Shown: positions 10,000-18,704, counted from the first letter of the stretch. The stretch: 64,000 nucleotides of DNA from Glycomyces lechevalierae (GCF_027622945.1 NZ_JAPZVQ010000010.1:86799-150798), one strand, 5' to 3'. Numbers and translations: made by a program. Notes: generated by a model not told the origin, from the letters alone.

Positions 10000-10817
10000 T
10001 GAGCCAGAAGCTCTGGACGACGTCCTACTACGCGCTCGCCGGGGGCCTCACGGTCCTCTTCCTGTTCCCGCTCATCTGGACCGGCTACGCCTCGGTCGCC
10101 CCCGCCGGGGCCACCAACCAGCAGGACGGGTTCGGCTTCGGGAACTACGCGAGCCTCCTCGACTACGACGCCGGGCTCGGCCGCTACCTGTGGAACAGCA
10201 CGTACGTCTCGGTCCTCACCGTCGCGTTCACGCTCGCGCTCTCGATCGCGGGCGGGTACGCGTTCGCGCGGTTCTCCTTCCGCGGCAAGGACACCTTGTT
10301 CCTGCTCACCCTCGCGATCCTCATGGTCCCGTACTCGACGCTGCTCATCCCGCTGTACTCGATGCTGGGCGACCTGGGCCTGCGCAACACCCTCACCGGG
10401 CTCGCGCTGGTCCTGACCCTCTACCAGCTCCCGTTCGCGGTCTTCATGATGCGCATCTCGTTCGAGGCGGTGCCCAAGGAGATCGAGGAGTCGGCGATGT
10501 GCGACGGCGCCGGCACCTTCGGCGTCCTCACCCGCATCATGCTGTTCGCGGTGTGGCCGGGGCTGATCACCGTGGGGCTGTTCTCGTTCCTCGCCGCCTG
10601 GAACGACTTCATCGCCCCGCTCATTCTCGTCAGCGAGGCCGACAAGGCCGTGCTGCCGGTGGCCATCGCCAACCTGCGCCAGCAGTCGATGGGCGCCGTC
10701 GACTTCGGGGCGACGCAGGCGGGCGTGGTCGTCATGGCGCTGCCGTGCCTGGTGCTCTTCGCCCTGCTCCAGCGCCACTATGTCCGCGGATTCATGTCAG
10801 GAGCTGTCAAAGGATGA
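9999..10817 (+). CDS. Sugar ABC transporter permease, MalG/UgpE type
   Basis: A 272-residue permease starting at a GTG that overlaps the preceding TAG by one base. About six membrane segments are visible. The EAA-like loop is EESAMCDGAGTFGVL (about residue 164-180). It is the second half of the heterodimeric channel. Its stop overlaps the ATG of the next gene (ATGA), tying transport to an intracellular GH127 enzyme. Confidence 0.93.
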   Translation: MSQKLWTTSYYALAGGLTVLFLFPLIWTGYASVAPAGATNQQDGFGFGNYASLLDYDAGLGRYLWNSTYVSVLTVAFTLALSIAGGYAFARFSFRGKDTLFLLTLAILMVPYSTLLIPLYSMLGDLGLRNTLTGLALVLTLYQLPFAVFMMRISFEAVPKEIEESAMCDGAGTFGVLTRIMLFAVWPGLITVGLFSFLAAWNDFIAPLILVSEADKAVLPVAIANLRQQSMGAVDFGATQAGVVVMALPCLVLFALLQRHYVRGFMSGAVKG

Positions 10818-12694
10818 CGACCCCCGTCGTACCAAGTCGCGGGGCGCTGCGCCCGCTCGGCCTCAACGAGGTCCGCCTCACCGGCGGGCACTGGGCCGAA
10901 CGCCAGTCGGTCAACGCCGCCAACACCATCGCGCACTGCCTGCACTGGCTCGAGACGCTCGGCTGGATCGACAACTTCACGCGGGCCGCCACCGGCGCCC
11001 CGTTCGAGCGGGCCGGGCGCGAGTTCTCCGACTCCGAGGTCTACAAGCTCGCCGAGGCCATGGCCTGGGAGATCGGCCGCACCGGCGACCCCGCGCTCGA
11101 AGCGCGCTTCACCGAACTCACCGCGATCATCATCGCCGCCCAGGAGGAGGACGGCTACCTCAACACCATGTTCGGCCACCCCGGCCAGCGCCCGCGCTAC
11201 TCCGAACTCGAATGGGGGCACGAGCTCTACTGCTACGGCCACCTCCTCCAGGCCGGGGTGGCGCGGCTGCGCTGCCACGGCGAGGACGACTTCACGCGGC
11301 TGTGCCGCCGCGCCGCCGACCACGTGTGCGACGTGTTCGGCCCCGGCGGGATCGAGCGGGTCTGCGGCCACGCGGAGATCGAAGTGGGGCTGGCCGAGTT
11401 CGCGCGCGCGACCGGCGAGGCCCGCTACCTGGAGCAGGCGCGCCTGTTCATCGAGCGGCGCGGCACGCACACGCTCAGCGCCGAAGGCTTCGGCCGCGCC
11501 TACTACCAGGACGATGTGCCGGTGCGGGACGCCGAGGTGCTGCGCGGCCATGCCGTGCGGGCGCTCTACCTCGCCTCGGGCGCGGTGGACGTCGCGGTGG
11601 ACACCGGCGACGACGAACTCCTGGATGCCGTTCGGCGCCAATGGGACCGCACCCTCGCGCGCCGCACCCACCTCACCGGGGGCATGGGCTCGCGGTACAT
11701 CGACGAGGCCTTCGGGCCGGACTTCGCGCTGCCGCCGGACCGGGCCTACTCCGAGTCGTGCGCGGGGATCGCGGCCGTCATGACCGCGTGGCGGCTCATG
11801 CTCGCGACCGGCGACATGGGCTACGGGGACCTGATCGAGCGCGTCTCCTGGAACGTCCTCTCAGGAGCGACCGACCCGGACGGCACGACGTTCTTCTACG
11901 CCAACCCGCTCCACGTGCGCACCGCCGACGCGACCCCGCCGCCGTATGCCGTCCTGCCGCACCAGGCCGCGGGCGGGCAGCGCGCGCCCTGGTACGACGT
12001 GTCGTGCTGCCCGACCAACCTGGCCCGCACGTTCGCGCAGTTCGCCGTGTACCTCGCCACCGCGGACGAGTCGGGGGTGCAGCTCCACCAGTACGCCCCG
12101 GCCGCGATCGACACGGTCGTCGGCGGCTCCCGCTTCGCCCTCACGATGTCGACCGCTTACCCGGACGACGGCGTGATCGTGATCCGGGTGGACGCCAACG
12201 ACGGCGGCGAACGCACCGTCTCGCTCCGGGTCCCGGCCTGGGCCGAGGGCGCGACGGTCACGGGCCCGGACGGCGCGACCCGCCCGGCCGAGGCCGGCCG
12301 CACCGCCCGCGTCACCGCCGCTTTCGCGCCCGGCGACGAGATCCGATTGCAGCTTCCGGTGGCCCCGCGCTGGACCGTCCCGGACCCGCGCATCGATGCG
12401 GTGCGCGGCTGCGCCGCCGTCGAACGCGGCCCGGTCGTGCTGTGCGCGGAGTCGATCGACCTCCCCGGCGGCGCGGACGTGGCCGAACTCACGGTGGACG
12501 TTTCGGTCCCGCCGCTCGAGCGCGACGGCCGGATCTCCGTGTCCGCGCAGGTCCACGCCCGCGACGGCGGCTGGCCGTACGGGCCGGCCACACCCGACGA
12601 AGAGGGCAAGTCCGCCGAGGTCGCGCTGATCCCCTTCCACCGCAGGGCGAACCGCGGCCCCTCCTCCATGCGGGTGTGGCTCCCCGCCACCTGA
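10814..12694 (+). CDS. Cytoplasmic-type GH127 beta-L-arabinofuranosidase
   Basis: A 626-residue GH127 protein of near-standard family length, without a signal peptide or extra modules. The metal and nucleophile residues are present: Glu314 and Cys316 in YSESCAG, and Cys398-Cys399 in VSCCPTN. It starts on an ATGA overlap with the permease, so import and intracellular cleavage are likely co-translated. Together with the extracellular GH127, GH43 and importer it suggests stepwise use of short arabinofuranosides: release outside, uptake, final hydrolysis inside. The family also has members on other pentosides, so the substrate is inferred. The 166 bp after it hold no gene. Confidence 0.9.
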   Translation: MTTPVVPSRGALRPLGLNEVRLTGGHWAERQSVNAANTIAHCLHWLETLGWIDNFTRAATGAPFERAGREFSDSEVYKLAEAMAWEIGRTGDPALEARFTELTAIIIAAQEEDGYLNTMFGHPGQRPRYSELEWGHELYCYGHLLQAGVARLRCHGEDDFTRLCRRAADHVCDVFGPGGIERVCGHAEIEVGLAEFARATGEARYLEQARLFIERRGTHTLSAEGFGRAYYQDDVPVRDAEVLRGHAVRALYLASGAVDVAVDTGDDELLDAVRRQWDRTLARRTHLTGGMGSRYIDEAFGPDFALPPDRAYSESCAGIAAVMTAWRLMLATGDMGYGDLIERVSWNVLSGATDPDGTTFFYANPLHVRTADATPPPYAVLPHQAAGGQRAPWYDVSCCPTNLARTFAQFAVYLATADESGVQLHQYAPAAIDTVVGGSRFALTMSTAYPDDGVIVIRVDANDGGERTVSLRVPAWAEGATVTGPDGATRPAEAGRTARVTAAFAPGDEIRLQLPVAPRWTVPDPRIDAVRGCAAVERGPVVLCAESIDLPGGADVAELTVDVSVPPLERDGRISVSAQVHARDGGWPYGPATPDEEGKSAEVALIPFHRRANRGPSSMRVWLPAT

Positions 12695-12860
12695 CCGAAT
12701 TGGGCCGGTGTCGCCCGGAATGCGGGGGCACCGGCCCGCCTCGCCCGCCGCGACGGAAATATCCGGCGGAACATCGCACCGGGAGTCCAAGTGCCGCATG
12801 GCCTTGCACCCTTAGGATGAGGTCCGTCGGGTGGGTCGGACGGAGACGAGGAACCGAATA

Positions 12861-13649
12861 ATGAGCGAGCTGCTGGAAATCCTGGGCACCGCGGAGCAGG
12901 CGGCCGAGACGGCGGTGGCGGTGATCCGGGCCGGACTCGGGCGCGAGCGCTCCATCAGCGGCAAGGGCGACCGCGATTTCGCCACGGACCTCGACTACGC
13001 CGCGGAGGACGCCGTCCGCGCCTTCCTCGAGCAGGAGACCCCCGAGATCCCGCTGCTGGGGGAGGAGCGGGGCCGCACCGGCGACACCGAGTCCCACTAC
13101 GAATGGGTGCTCGACCCGATCGACGGGACCATCAACTTCGCGCACGGCTCGCCCCTGTTCGGCGTCTCGCTCGCCTTGATGCGCAACGGGATGCCGGTGG
13201 TCGGCGTCGTCCACGCCCCCATGTCCGAGGAGCGCTTCAGCGCCGCCCTCGGCCACGGCGCGGCCCTCAACAAGCAGGCCCTGCACGCGAAGGGCCCCAC
13301 CGATCTCGCCGAGGCCGTGGTCGCCATGGGGGACTTCTCGGTCGGCACGGACGCGGACAAGCGCAATCTCCGCCGCCTCGCGACCCTCCAGCGGCTCGTG
13401 CCGAAGGTGCAGCGGATCCGGATGCTCGGCACGGCCGCGCTCGACATGTGCTGGCTCGCCGCCGGCCGGGTCGACGCGGTCATCCACGAGCGCATCAACC
13501 TCTGGGACGTGGCCGCCGGGACCGTCATCTGCCGCGAGGCCGGCGTGCTCGTCACCGACCTCGACGGTGTCGACTACGGCGACGGCGCCCTCTCGGTCCT
13601 CGCCGCGGGCCCGGCGATCCACCGCGCCCTCCTCGCCGAACTCGCCTGA
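12861..13649 (+). CDS. Inositol monophosphatase family protein
   Basis: A 262-residue Mg-dependent phosphatase of the IMPase/SuhB/HisN superfamily. Metal-binding motif 1 is DPIDGTINF (Asp85-Asp88), and the C-terminal motif is WDVAAG (Asp216). The upstream GEERG glutamate pair is also present. Likely substrates are inositol-1-phosphate, histidinol phosphate or another small sugar phosphate; the sequence does not decide. The ATG at 12861 is preferred over an upstream GTG because GAGGAA lies at a suitable distance. It is single, with a strong hairpin after it. Confidence 0.88.
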   Translation: MSELLEILGTAEQAAETAVAVIRAGLGRERSISGKGDRDFATDLDYAAEDAVRAFLEQETPEIPLLGEERGRTGDTESHYEWVLDPIDGTINFAHGSPLFGVSLALMRNGMPVVGVVHAPMSEERFSAALGHGAALNKQALHAKGPTDLAEAVVAMGDFSVGTDADKRNLRRLATLQRLVPKVQRIRMLGTAALDMCWLAAGRVDAVIHERINLWDVAAGTVICREAGVLVTDLDGVDYGDGALSVLAAGPAIHRALLAELA

Positions 13650-13661
13650 GCGACAAGCAGA

Positions 13662-13694
13662 AAGGCGCCGGGGCCGCATGGCCTCCGGCGCCTT
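13662..13694. terminator. Bidirectional intrinsic terminator
   Basis: A long perfect hairpin: AAGGCGCCGG pairs with CCGGCGCCTT, and an inner GGCC pairs with GGCC around a GCAT loop. It lies between the convergent IMPase and HxlR/small-ORF genes, so it can serve both strands. Confidence 0.75.
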
Positions 13695-13711
13695 CGTCGT
13701 GCACAACCGTG

Positions 13712-13840
13712 TCAGGGCATCCACTCGGGCGGGCCGTCGTGCCGCTCCCGGCAGGCCGCCTCGATCTCGCCCTTCACGTCTTCCCCGGCGTGCAGGCGGA
13801 CGAGCAGCGGGACCGGCCAGTCCAGTCGCGCGGCCGTCAC
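13712..13840 (-). CDS. Possible 42-residue protein coupled to HxlR regulator
   Basis: A short reading frame starts at a GTG that overlaps the HxlR stop codon (GTGA) and ends just before the terminator hairpin. The predicted peptide (VTAARLDWPVPLLVRLHAGE at its start, PPEWMP at its end) has ordinary actinobacterial codon bias and fills the space to the terminator exactly. No domain is recognised. The overlap and position argue for a real coupled gene; the size leaves doubt. Confidence 0.45.
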   Translation of the reverse strand: MTAARLDWPVPLLVRLHAGEDVKGEIEAACRERHDGPPEWMP

Positions 13841-14223
13841 GCGGCGAGCGCCTGCTCGTCGTAGGCCTTCCGGGCCTCGATGATGTCGGGCTGGTGCCGC
13901 TCGGCCCATTCGAGCAGTCCTGTCAGGTGCCCGTAGAGCTCCCGTGCGCTCGGGGTCGCGCTGTACTCGACCTTCGGCGGCACGGTCGGGTAGACCGTGC
14001 GCTCCAGCAGGCCGTCGCGTTCGAGGTTCCGCAGCGTCAACGTGAGCATCCGGCGGCTGATGCCGGGGACCGAGCGCTCGAGCTCGGTGTAGCGCACCGG
14101 CTTCCGGATGGCCGCGACCAGGATCGAGACCGACCACTTGCCCGCGACCCGGTCGATGATCTGGACGATGGGGCAGGCCTCGGCCTGCACGTCGGACTTC
14201 GGCAGGACGCAGTCGTCGCTCAT
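13837..14223 (-). CDS. HxlR-family transcriptional regulator
   Basis: A 128-residue winged-helix protein of the HxlR family: CPIVQIIDRVAGKWSVSIL, then PGISRRMLTLTLRNLERDGLL. The conserved N-terminal Cys (about residue 17) can act as a redox or electrophile sensor in relatives. The ATG at 14223 has AGAAGGACCG before it, so the longer frame upstream is not needed. It is divergent from an MFS exporter 204 bp away and probably represses it in response to a toxic or reactive compound. Confidence 0.88.
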   Translation of the reverse strand: MSDDCVLPKSDVQAEACPIVQIIDRVAGKWSVSILVAAIRKPVRYTELERSVPGISRRMLTLTLRNLERDGLLERTVYPTVPPKVEYSATPSARELYGHLTGLLEWAERHQPDIIEARKAYDEQALAA

Positions 14224-14328
14224 CGGTCCTTCTCTCCGCCCCCGGAACGAGACCGGAGGCACCTGTGTCGCACGTCATAGCCAGGGAAACGGCCGGTCGA
14301 CCTGGACAGGAACATCCCTGTACCCCCT

Positions 14329-14398
14329 GGCACATGAAAGTGCCTTCTTACGGATCGCTCCATTGGAACACATGATTACCCCAGGAACAAAACGTTCC
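14329..14398. promoter_or_regulatory. Candidate HxlR operators in divergent promoter region
   Basis: Two short perfect inverted repeats lie between the HxlR and MFS genes: GGCAC-n6-GTGCC at 14329-14344 and GGAAC-n5-GTTCC at 14384-14398. Either could be the regulator's binding site. This rests on symmetry and position only. Confidence 0.4.
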
Positions 14399-14427
14399 CC
14401 AATGCAGCCCTTCCCGGAGGAGACACC

Positions 14428-15882
14428 ATGTCACCCATTGCAGGCCAGAGCCTTCGCACCCGCTGGCTCGCGGTGATCGCACTCGCGGCCGCCCAGGTCA
14501 TGATCGTCCTGGACCAGAACATCGTCAGCATCGCGCTCCCGGCCATCCGCGAGGACCTCGCGTTCAGCCAGGCGAACCTCGTGTGGACCGTCAACGCCTA
14601 CGTGATCCCCTTCGGCGGCCTGCTGCTCCTCGCCGGCCGGCTCGGCGACCTCGTCAGCCGCAAGCAGGTGTTCCTCGCCGGACTGGCCCTCTTCACCCTC
14701 GCCTCCGTCGCGGCGGCGCTGGCGGACTCGCAGGGCTTCCTGCTGGCCGCCCGGTTCGTGCAGGGCATCGGCGGGGCCGTCACGGCCGCCGGGCTGCTCG
14801 GCATGATCGTCACGATCTTCCCCGAGCCGCAGCACCAGGTGAAGGCCATCGGCCTCTACGGCTTCGCCTCGGCCGGCGGCGGCGCGGCGGGCAGCGTCGT
14901 GGGCGGCGTGCTCACCGAGACGCTCGGCTGGGAATCGGTCTTCTACGTGAACCTCCCGCTCGGCCTGATCGTGGCCGCGATGGCCTGGAAGCTCCTTCCC
15001 GCCGAGCGCGGCATCGGACTGAAGGCCGGCGCGGACGTGATCGGCGCGGCCCTCGTGACCTCCGGCCTCATGCTCGCCGTCTACACCCTCATCGAGACCG
15101 AGCGGTACGGCCTCACCTCGGCCCGCACCCTGGGCTTCGGCGCCCTCGCCGCCGCCCTGCTCGCCGGGTTCGCGATCCGCCAGGCCAAGGCCGCCTCGCC
15201 GCTCATCCCGCCGCGGATCCTGCGCTCCCGCAACGTGACCGGGGCGAACCTCGCGCAGGCGCTCATGGTCGGCGCGGCGTTCGGGTTCATGTTCTTCACC
15301 GTCCTGTACCTGCAGCAGGTCCTCGAGTTCGCGCCGCTGGCGGCGGGCCTGGCGTTCCTGCCGGCGCCGGTCGTGATCGCGGTGGTCTCGATGTGGCTCG
15401 CCCCGAAGCTCCTCACCCGCTTCGGCGCCCGCCCGATGGTGATCGCCGGCCTCGCTCTCATGGTCGCCGGGTTCATTCTCTTCGCCCAGATGCGGGCCGA
15501 CGGCAACTACCTCGTGGACGTGCTGCCCGGCATGGTCACCGCGCCGCTCGGCTTCGGCCTGGCGATGCCCGCCCTGATGACCCTCGGCATGGCCGACTCC
15601 AAGCCCGAGGACGCCGGGGTCACCTCCGGCCTGTTCAACACGGCCCAGCAGGTCGGCGGCGCGGTCGGCCTCGCGGTCATCAGCACCGCGGTCTCGGCCC
15701 GCACCGGCTCGCTCCTCGACGGCGGCGAGTCGCAGGCCGAAGCGCTCACCGGCGGATTCCGCCTCGGCTACGGCGTCGCCGCCGGCCTCGCGGCGGCCGC
15801 CCTCGTCATCGCCATCACGGTCATCAACGCCCGCAAGGCATCGGCAGTCGAAGCCGAACCGGTCCCGGTCGCCATCGGCTAA
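14428..15882 (+). CDS. MFS multidrug exporter, DHA2/EmrB type
   Basis: A 484-residue proton-driven antiporter with about 14 hydrophobic segments. The DHA2 signature LDQNIVSIALPAI occurs in helix 1, and the loop 2-3 motif is GRLGDLVSRK (about residue 71-80). Helix 5 carries the GGGAAGSVVGG antiporter-type glycine-rich stretch. It would export drugs or toxic metabolites. GGAGGAGAC before the ATG fixes the start. It is divergent from the HxlR regulator, the usual layout for inducible efflux. Confidence 0.9.
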   Translation: MSPIAGQSLRTRWLAVIALAAAQVMIVLDQNIVSIALPAIREDLAFSQANLVWTVNAYVIPFGGLLLLAGRLGDLVSRKQVFLAGLALFTLASVAAALADSQGFLLAARFVQGIGGAVTAAGLLGMIVTIFPEPQHQVKAIGLYGFASAGGGAAGSVVGGVLTETLGWESVFYVNLPLGLIVAAMAWKLLPAERGIGLKAGADVIGAALVTSGLMLAVYTLIETERYGLTSARTLGFGALAAALLAGFAIRQAKAASPLIPPRILRSRNVTGANLAQALMVGAAFGFMFFTVLYLQQVLEFAPLAAGLAFLPAPVVIAVVSMWLAPKLLTRFGARPMVIAGLALMVAGFILFAQMRADGNYLVDVLPGMVTAPLGFGLAMPALMTLGMADSKPEDAGVTSGLFNTAQQVGGAVGLAVISTAVSARTGSLLDGGESQAEALTGGFRLGYGVAAGLAAAALVIAITVINARKASAVEAEPVPVAIG

Positions 15883-15893
15883 GACGCACAACA

Positions 15894-15934
15894 CGCCCAG
15901 GGCCGCCTTCCGCAGTGGATGGCGGCCCTGGGCG
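15894..15934. terminator. Intrinsic terminator after MFS gene
   Basis: A 14-bp perfect stem (CGCCCAGGGCCGCC with its complement) closes a 13-base loop and is followed by TTCTGT. It lies between the convergent MFS and VOC genes. Confidence 0.75.
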
Positions 15935-16009
15935 TTCTGTACGAGTGGCTCATCCGTTGCGCCGCCCTCGGTTCGCAGGGGCGGCCCTTCGTACCGTCGT
16001 GCCGGGCGG

Positions 16010-16375
16010 TCAGTCGACCGGGGCCACCCGGATCAAATTGTCGTCGGGGTCGGCGACGACGAAGGTGCGTCCGAAGCCCTCGTCGGTCGGTTCCGCCACC
16101 ACTCGTACGTCTTTGGCTTTCCAGGACTCGTAGAGGGCGTCGACCGAGGCGGGGGCGCCCTCGACCGCCAGGCACAGTTCGCTGGTGCGGATCGTCGTCG
16201 CGGCCAGATCGACTTCCGCTCGGCTCCACAGTGCGAGTTGGACTCCCGAGGCGAGGTCGAACGCGATGAAGCCGGGGGTCTCGAGGACCGGCTCCATATC
16301 GAAGAGGTCGCCATAGAAACGCGCCGCTGCGGGGGCGTCGCTGACATAGACGATGAACTGGTTCGGTACGGGCAT
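16010..16375 (-). CDS. VOC family (glyoxalase-like) protein
   Basis: A 121-residue single VOC fold protein with paired beta-alpha-beta modules (VYVSDAPAAARFYGDLF, then VEGAPASVDALYESWKAK and FVVADPDDNLIRV). Members include glyoxalases, dioxygenases and drug-binding proteins; the function is not predictable. Two starts are possible, GTG at 16378 or ATG at 16375. The ATG has the better spacing from AAGGAG. It is divergent from a WYL regulator, a common pairing that suggests regulation by it. Confidence 0.85.
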   Translation of the reverse strand: MPVPNQFIVYVSDAPAAARFYGDLFDMEPVLETPGFIAFDLASGVQLALWSRAEVDLAATTIRTSELCLAVEGAPASVDALYESWKAKDVRVVAEPTDEGFGRTFVVADPDDNLIRVAPVD

Positions 16376-16461
16376 CACTGCGCTCCTTCGAGGTTGTCGA
16401 AGGCGCCACCGTAACGGGGAAACATGCCAGGATCCGTCATGTTCACTGCCACCATGGGGAG

Positions 16462-17409
16462 GTGACTCCCGACAGGTTCTCGGCCCTGCTGCTCGCGCTG
16501 CAATCGCGGCCTGAGACGACCGTGGCCGCGCTCGCGGACGAGACCGGCGTCTCGGCCCGGACCGTGATCCGCGATCTCAACTGGCTGCGGGACGCCGGGT
16601 TCCCGGTCCTCATGCGGCGCGGGAAGTACGGCGGCGTCTTCATGCTCCCCGGCGGCACGTTGGACGCGGCCCGGCTGACACCGCACGAGCGCGAGCACTT
16701 GACGCTCACCGGCCTGGACGAGGAGCAGCGGCGCAGGCTCGGGGTCGAGCCGGTCACCGGCCGGGCCCTCCGCAAGGTCGCGGGTTCGCGTCCGAGCGAG
16801 GACCTGCTGCCGATCGGCGACCTCGTGGTCAGTGACAACCGGCCGTGGTTCGGGCGCGAACCTCACGGCGTGACCCCAGCGCAGCTCATCGGCGATCTGC
16901 GCCGCGGCGTGCGACTCCGCGTCGAATACCGGCGACCGGGCGAACCGGCGGCTCGCAGGACTGTGGATCCTTACGGGCTTTTGGCGAAAGGCGGGCGGTG
17001 GTACCTCGTCGCCGACGAGTCCGGCAAACCGAGACTGCTCAACCTCCAGCGCATCGCCGGATGGGAACCGCTCCGAGCCGTCCGGCGGCTGCGACCCGGG
17101 GCACGCCTCACTACCGTTGCGGCTGAGCTGACCTCGGGCTGGGAGGACAAGGGCGACTTGACGTTCCACCTGCTCATTGAGGACTCCCAGGCGGCGCGGG
17201 CCGAGCGGATCCTCGGCAGCCGGCTGTCGATCGTCGGGTCCGATGGGCAGGGACGTACTGAGGGCATCCTGCGCTGCCGTGAATTGGAGGACGTGCGTCA
17301 GCTCCTGCCGTTCGCCGACACCGTCACCGTCACTGACCCACCCGAGGCGCGCCGCCGCATCAGGAAGCTGGCGCACCAGATCCTCAACCACTATGCGTCA
17401 GCGGACTGA
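16462..17409 (+). CDS. YafY-type HTH/WYL-domain transcriptional regulator
   Basis: A 315-residue regulator. The N-terminal HTH_11-type helix-turn-helix is at residues 5-60 (VAALADETGVSARTVIRDLN). The central WYL domain is at about 140-220 (VEYRRPG, VDPYGLLAKGGRWYLVA), and a WCX-like C-terminal region follows. WYL domains bind ligands or nucleic acid. The GTG start abuts GGGGAGG with almost no spacer, so the true start is uncertain, though the N-terminus matches the family well. Confidence 0.85.
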   Translation: MTPDRFSALLLALQSRPETTVAALADETGVSARTVIRDLNWLRDAGFPVLMRRGKYGGVFMLPGGTLDAARLTPHEREHLTLTGLDEEQRRRLGVEPVTGRALRKVAGSRPSEDLLPIGDLVVSDNRPWFGREPHGVTPAQLIGDLRRGVRLRVEYRRPGEPAARRTVDPYGLLAKGGRWYLVADESGKPRLLNLQRIAGWEPLRAVRRLRPGARLTTVAAELTSGWEDKGDLTFHLLIEDSQAARAERILGSRLSIVGSDGQGRTEGILRCRELEDVRQLLPFADTVTVTDPPEARRRIRKLAHQILNHYASAD

Positions 17410-17483
17410 CCCCGCCCGAGTCCCTGCCTTAGTCCCTGCCCTGGTCCCTGTCAGCCTCCGGCTGTCCGCCCTGACCGGATCCC

Positions 17484-18030
17484 GGTTCGATCAGGGCGAC
17501 GACAACGAGGTGGCGCCGGGGGCCCCGGTTGCTCTTCGGCCCGCTGGTTCGATTGGGCCCGAATTCAATCAGGCAGCGACAACAGGGCCTCTCACACGGT
17601 CGCAGCGGGTCTCCGGCTGCCCGGGCCTAATTGGGGGTTCGGGTTCAACCTGGCAGCGACAACGAGGTAGCGGCAGGGCTCGGGTCTGACTCCGGCCGCC
17701 CGGCCCGAATCGGCCCAAGCTCAACCTGGCAACGACAACCAGGCCTCAGGCGGTCCCGGCCGGTCTCCGACTGCTCGATCTGATCGCCTCGAGGTTCAAC
17801 CTGGCAGCGACAACGAGGCCTCAGGCGGTCCTGGCCGGTCTGCGACTACCTGGCTTGATCGGGTGCGGCAGCGAGGTGGCAGCGGGGCTCGGGTCGACTC
17901 TTCGGCTTCCCGGATCACTTGTCTACCGGTTCAATCGGGCAGCGACAACGAGGTAGTGGCAGGGCCCGGTCGTTCTGCGGCTGCCCTGGCCGATCGGGTC
18001 CTGGTTCAACCCGGCAGGGATGGGAGGGTG
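17484..18030. repeat. Tandem degenerate repeat, about 75-80 bp unit, eight copies
   Basis: A core like GGTTCAACCTGGCAGCGACA (continuing ACGAGG) recurs at about 17484, 17562, 17642, 17718, 17793, 17854 (lacking ACAAC), 17928 and 18003. The spacing is 74-80 bp. The sequence between cores is also related (repeated ACGAGGCCTCAGGCGGTC, CGGCAGGGCTCGGGTC), so this is a true tandem array and not a CRISPR. It runs from just after the WYL gene into the 3' end of the disrupted HNH gene. No protein-coding frame runs through it with normal codon use. The last copy supplies the stop codon of the HNH fragment. Confidence 0.75.
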
Positions 18031-18623
18031 TTGGCAGGGGTTGGTTTCCTGCCCCGGGCATGCCGAGGGGCCCGATCCCTCTGGGGGATCAGGCTGCGTT
18101 GCGTGGTGTTGCCGTGCGGCGCTTCCCCCAGCAGTCGCCCGCTGGGGCAGCCTAAGACCGGCACAGGGGATGGTGGCTTCGGTGTTGCGAACTTCTCTCG
18201 GCATCGGGCCTTCGCCGCTCGCATGGCCTTCATTGCCCGGTCTCTGTCGATGGCCTCAGCCATCCCATCCAGGTCGGGCTTCATCGTCTCGGACCATTCC
18301 GAGCGGTAGAGCCCGGTCGGGAACACATCCCAGTCTGAGCCTTGGTTCTCGGTGTCCATGTCGTGGTCGGTGCGCCAGTCCGAGCAGCCACAGCCGCCCC
18401 CGCTGTCGTTGCCGCCTGGGCCTTCATGACCGTCATGGTGGGTGATGATCGCCTGGCCGGGCCCGGTCTTCTCCACCGACCAACCAGTCGTATGGATCCG
18501 CCCGTGGTGGAACCGGCACAGCAGGATCAGGTTCTCAGCGGCCGTCACACCGCCATCAGCCCAATGCTGGATGTGGTGCGCCTCAGTCCAAGCGACCGGC
18601 CGGTCACAACCGTGCCAAGCGCA
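18006..18623 (-). pseudogene. C-terminal HNH half of a DUF222/HNH endonuclease gene split by the element
   Basis: The first host codon is TGC at 18621-18623. Downstream are the HNH residues (CAWHGCDRPVAW, EAHHIQHWADGG, LILLCRFHHGRIH), as in the C-terminal domain of REP13E12/DUF222 proteins. About 205 residues remain. An element-derived ATG at 18680 opens the frame now, giving about 19 foreign residues before the host part. The missing DUF222 half lies at 32405-33496 on the same strand. Joining the halves at the shared TGC codon restores an uninterrupted 566-residue protein. The fragment probably makes no functional nuclease. Confidence 0.85.
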
Positions 18624-18643
18624 CCCGTAGGTGACAGTTTCAC
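18604..18643. other. attL: left attachment site of the element
   Basis: Host HNH sequence ends at core dinucleotide CA (18622-18623). It is followed by the element arm CCCGTAGGTGACAGTTTCAC (18624-18643). The same arm, inverted with one mismatch, occurs at the right end (32392-32411). This is the pattern expected when a serine integrase splits a palindromic attP between attL and attR. Confidence 0.82.
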
Positions 18644-18676
18644 ACGTTTCACGCGTGACAAATGTTGCGCGTGTGA
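18640..18676. promoter_or_regulatory. Inverted repeats between attL and the recombinase gene
   Basis: TCACACG at 18640-18646 is matched by CGTGTGA at 18670-18676, with a perfect palindrome TCACGCGTGA (18649-18658) between them. The site overlaps the P arm and lies just before the recombinase start. It may be integrase-arm sequence or an operator for the recombinase. Confidence 0.35.
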
Positions 18677-18704
18677 CCATGAAACTCAGTCATCAGGAGA
18701 TGCA

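Noticed and set aside
17484-18030. CRISPR array
   Set aside because: The units are degenerate and the inter-core sequence is itself related between units; no cas genes are near.
17484-18030. Run of tRNA genes (cores contain GGTTCAANC like a T-loop)
   Set aside because: No matching acceptor, D or anticodon stems can be drawn around the cores.
18342-18704. Extended N-terminus of the serine recombinase
   Set aside because: It would read through host HNH sequence and the attL site; the ATG at 18705 has a ribosome site and fits the family.
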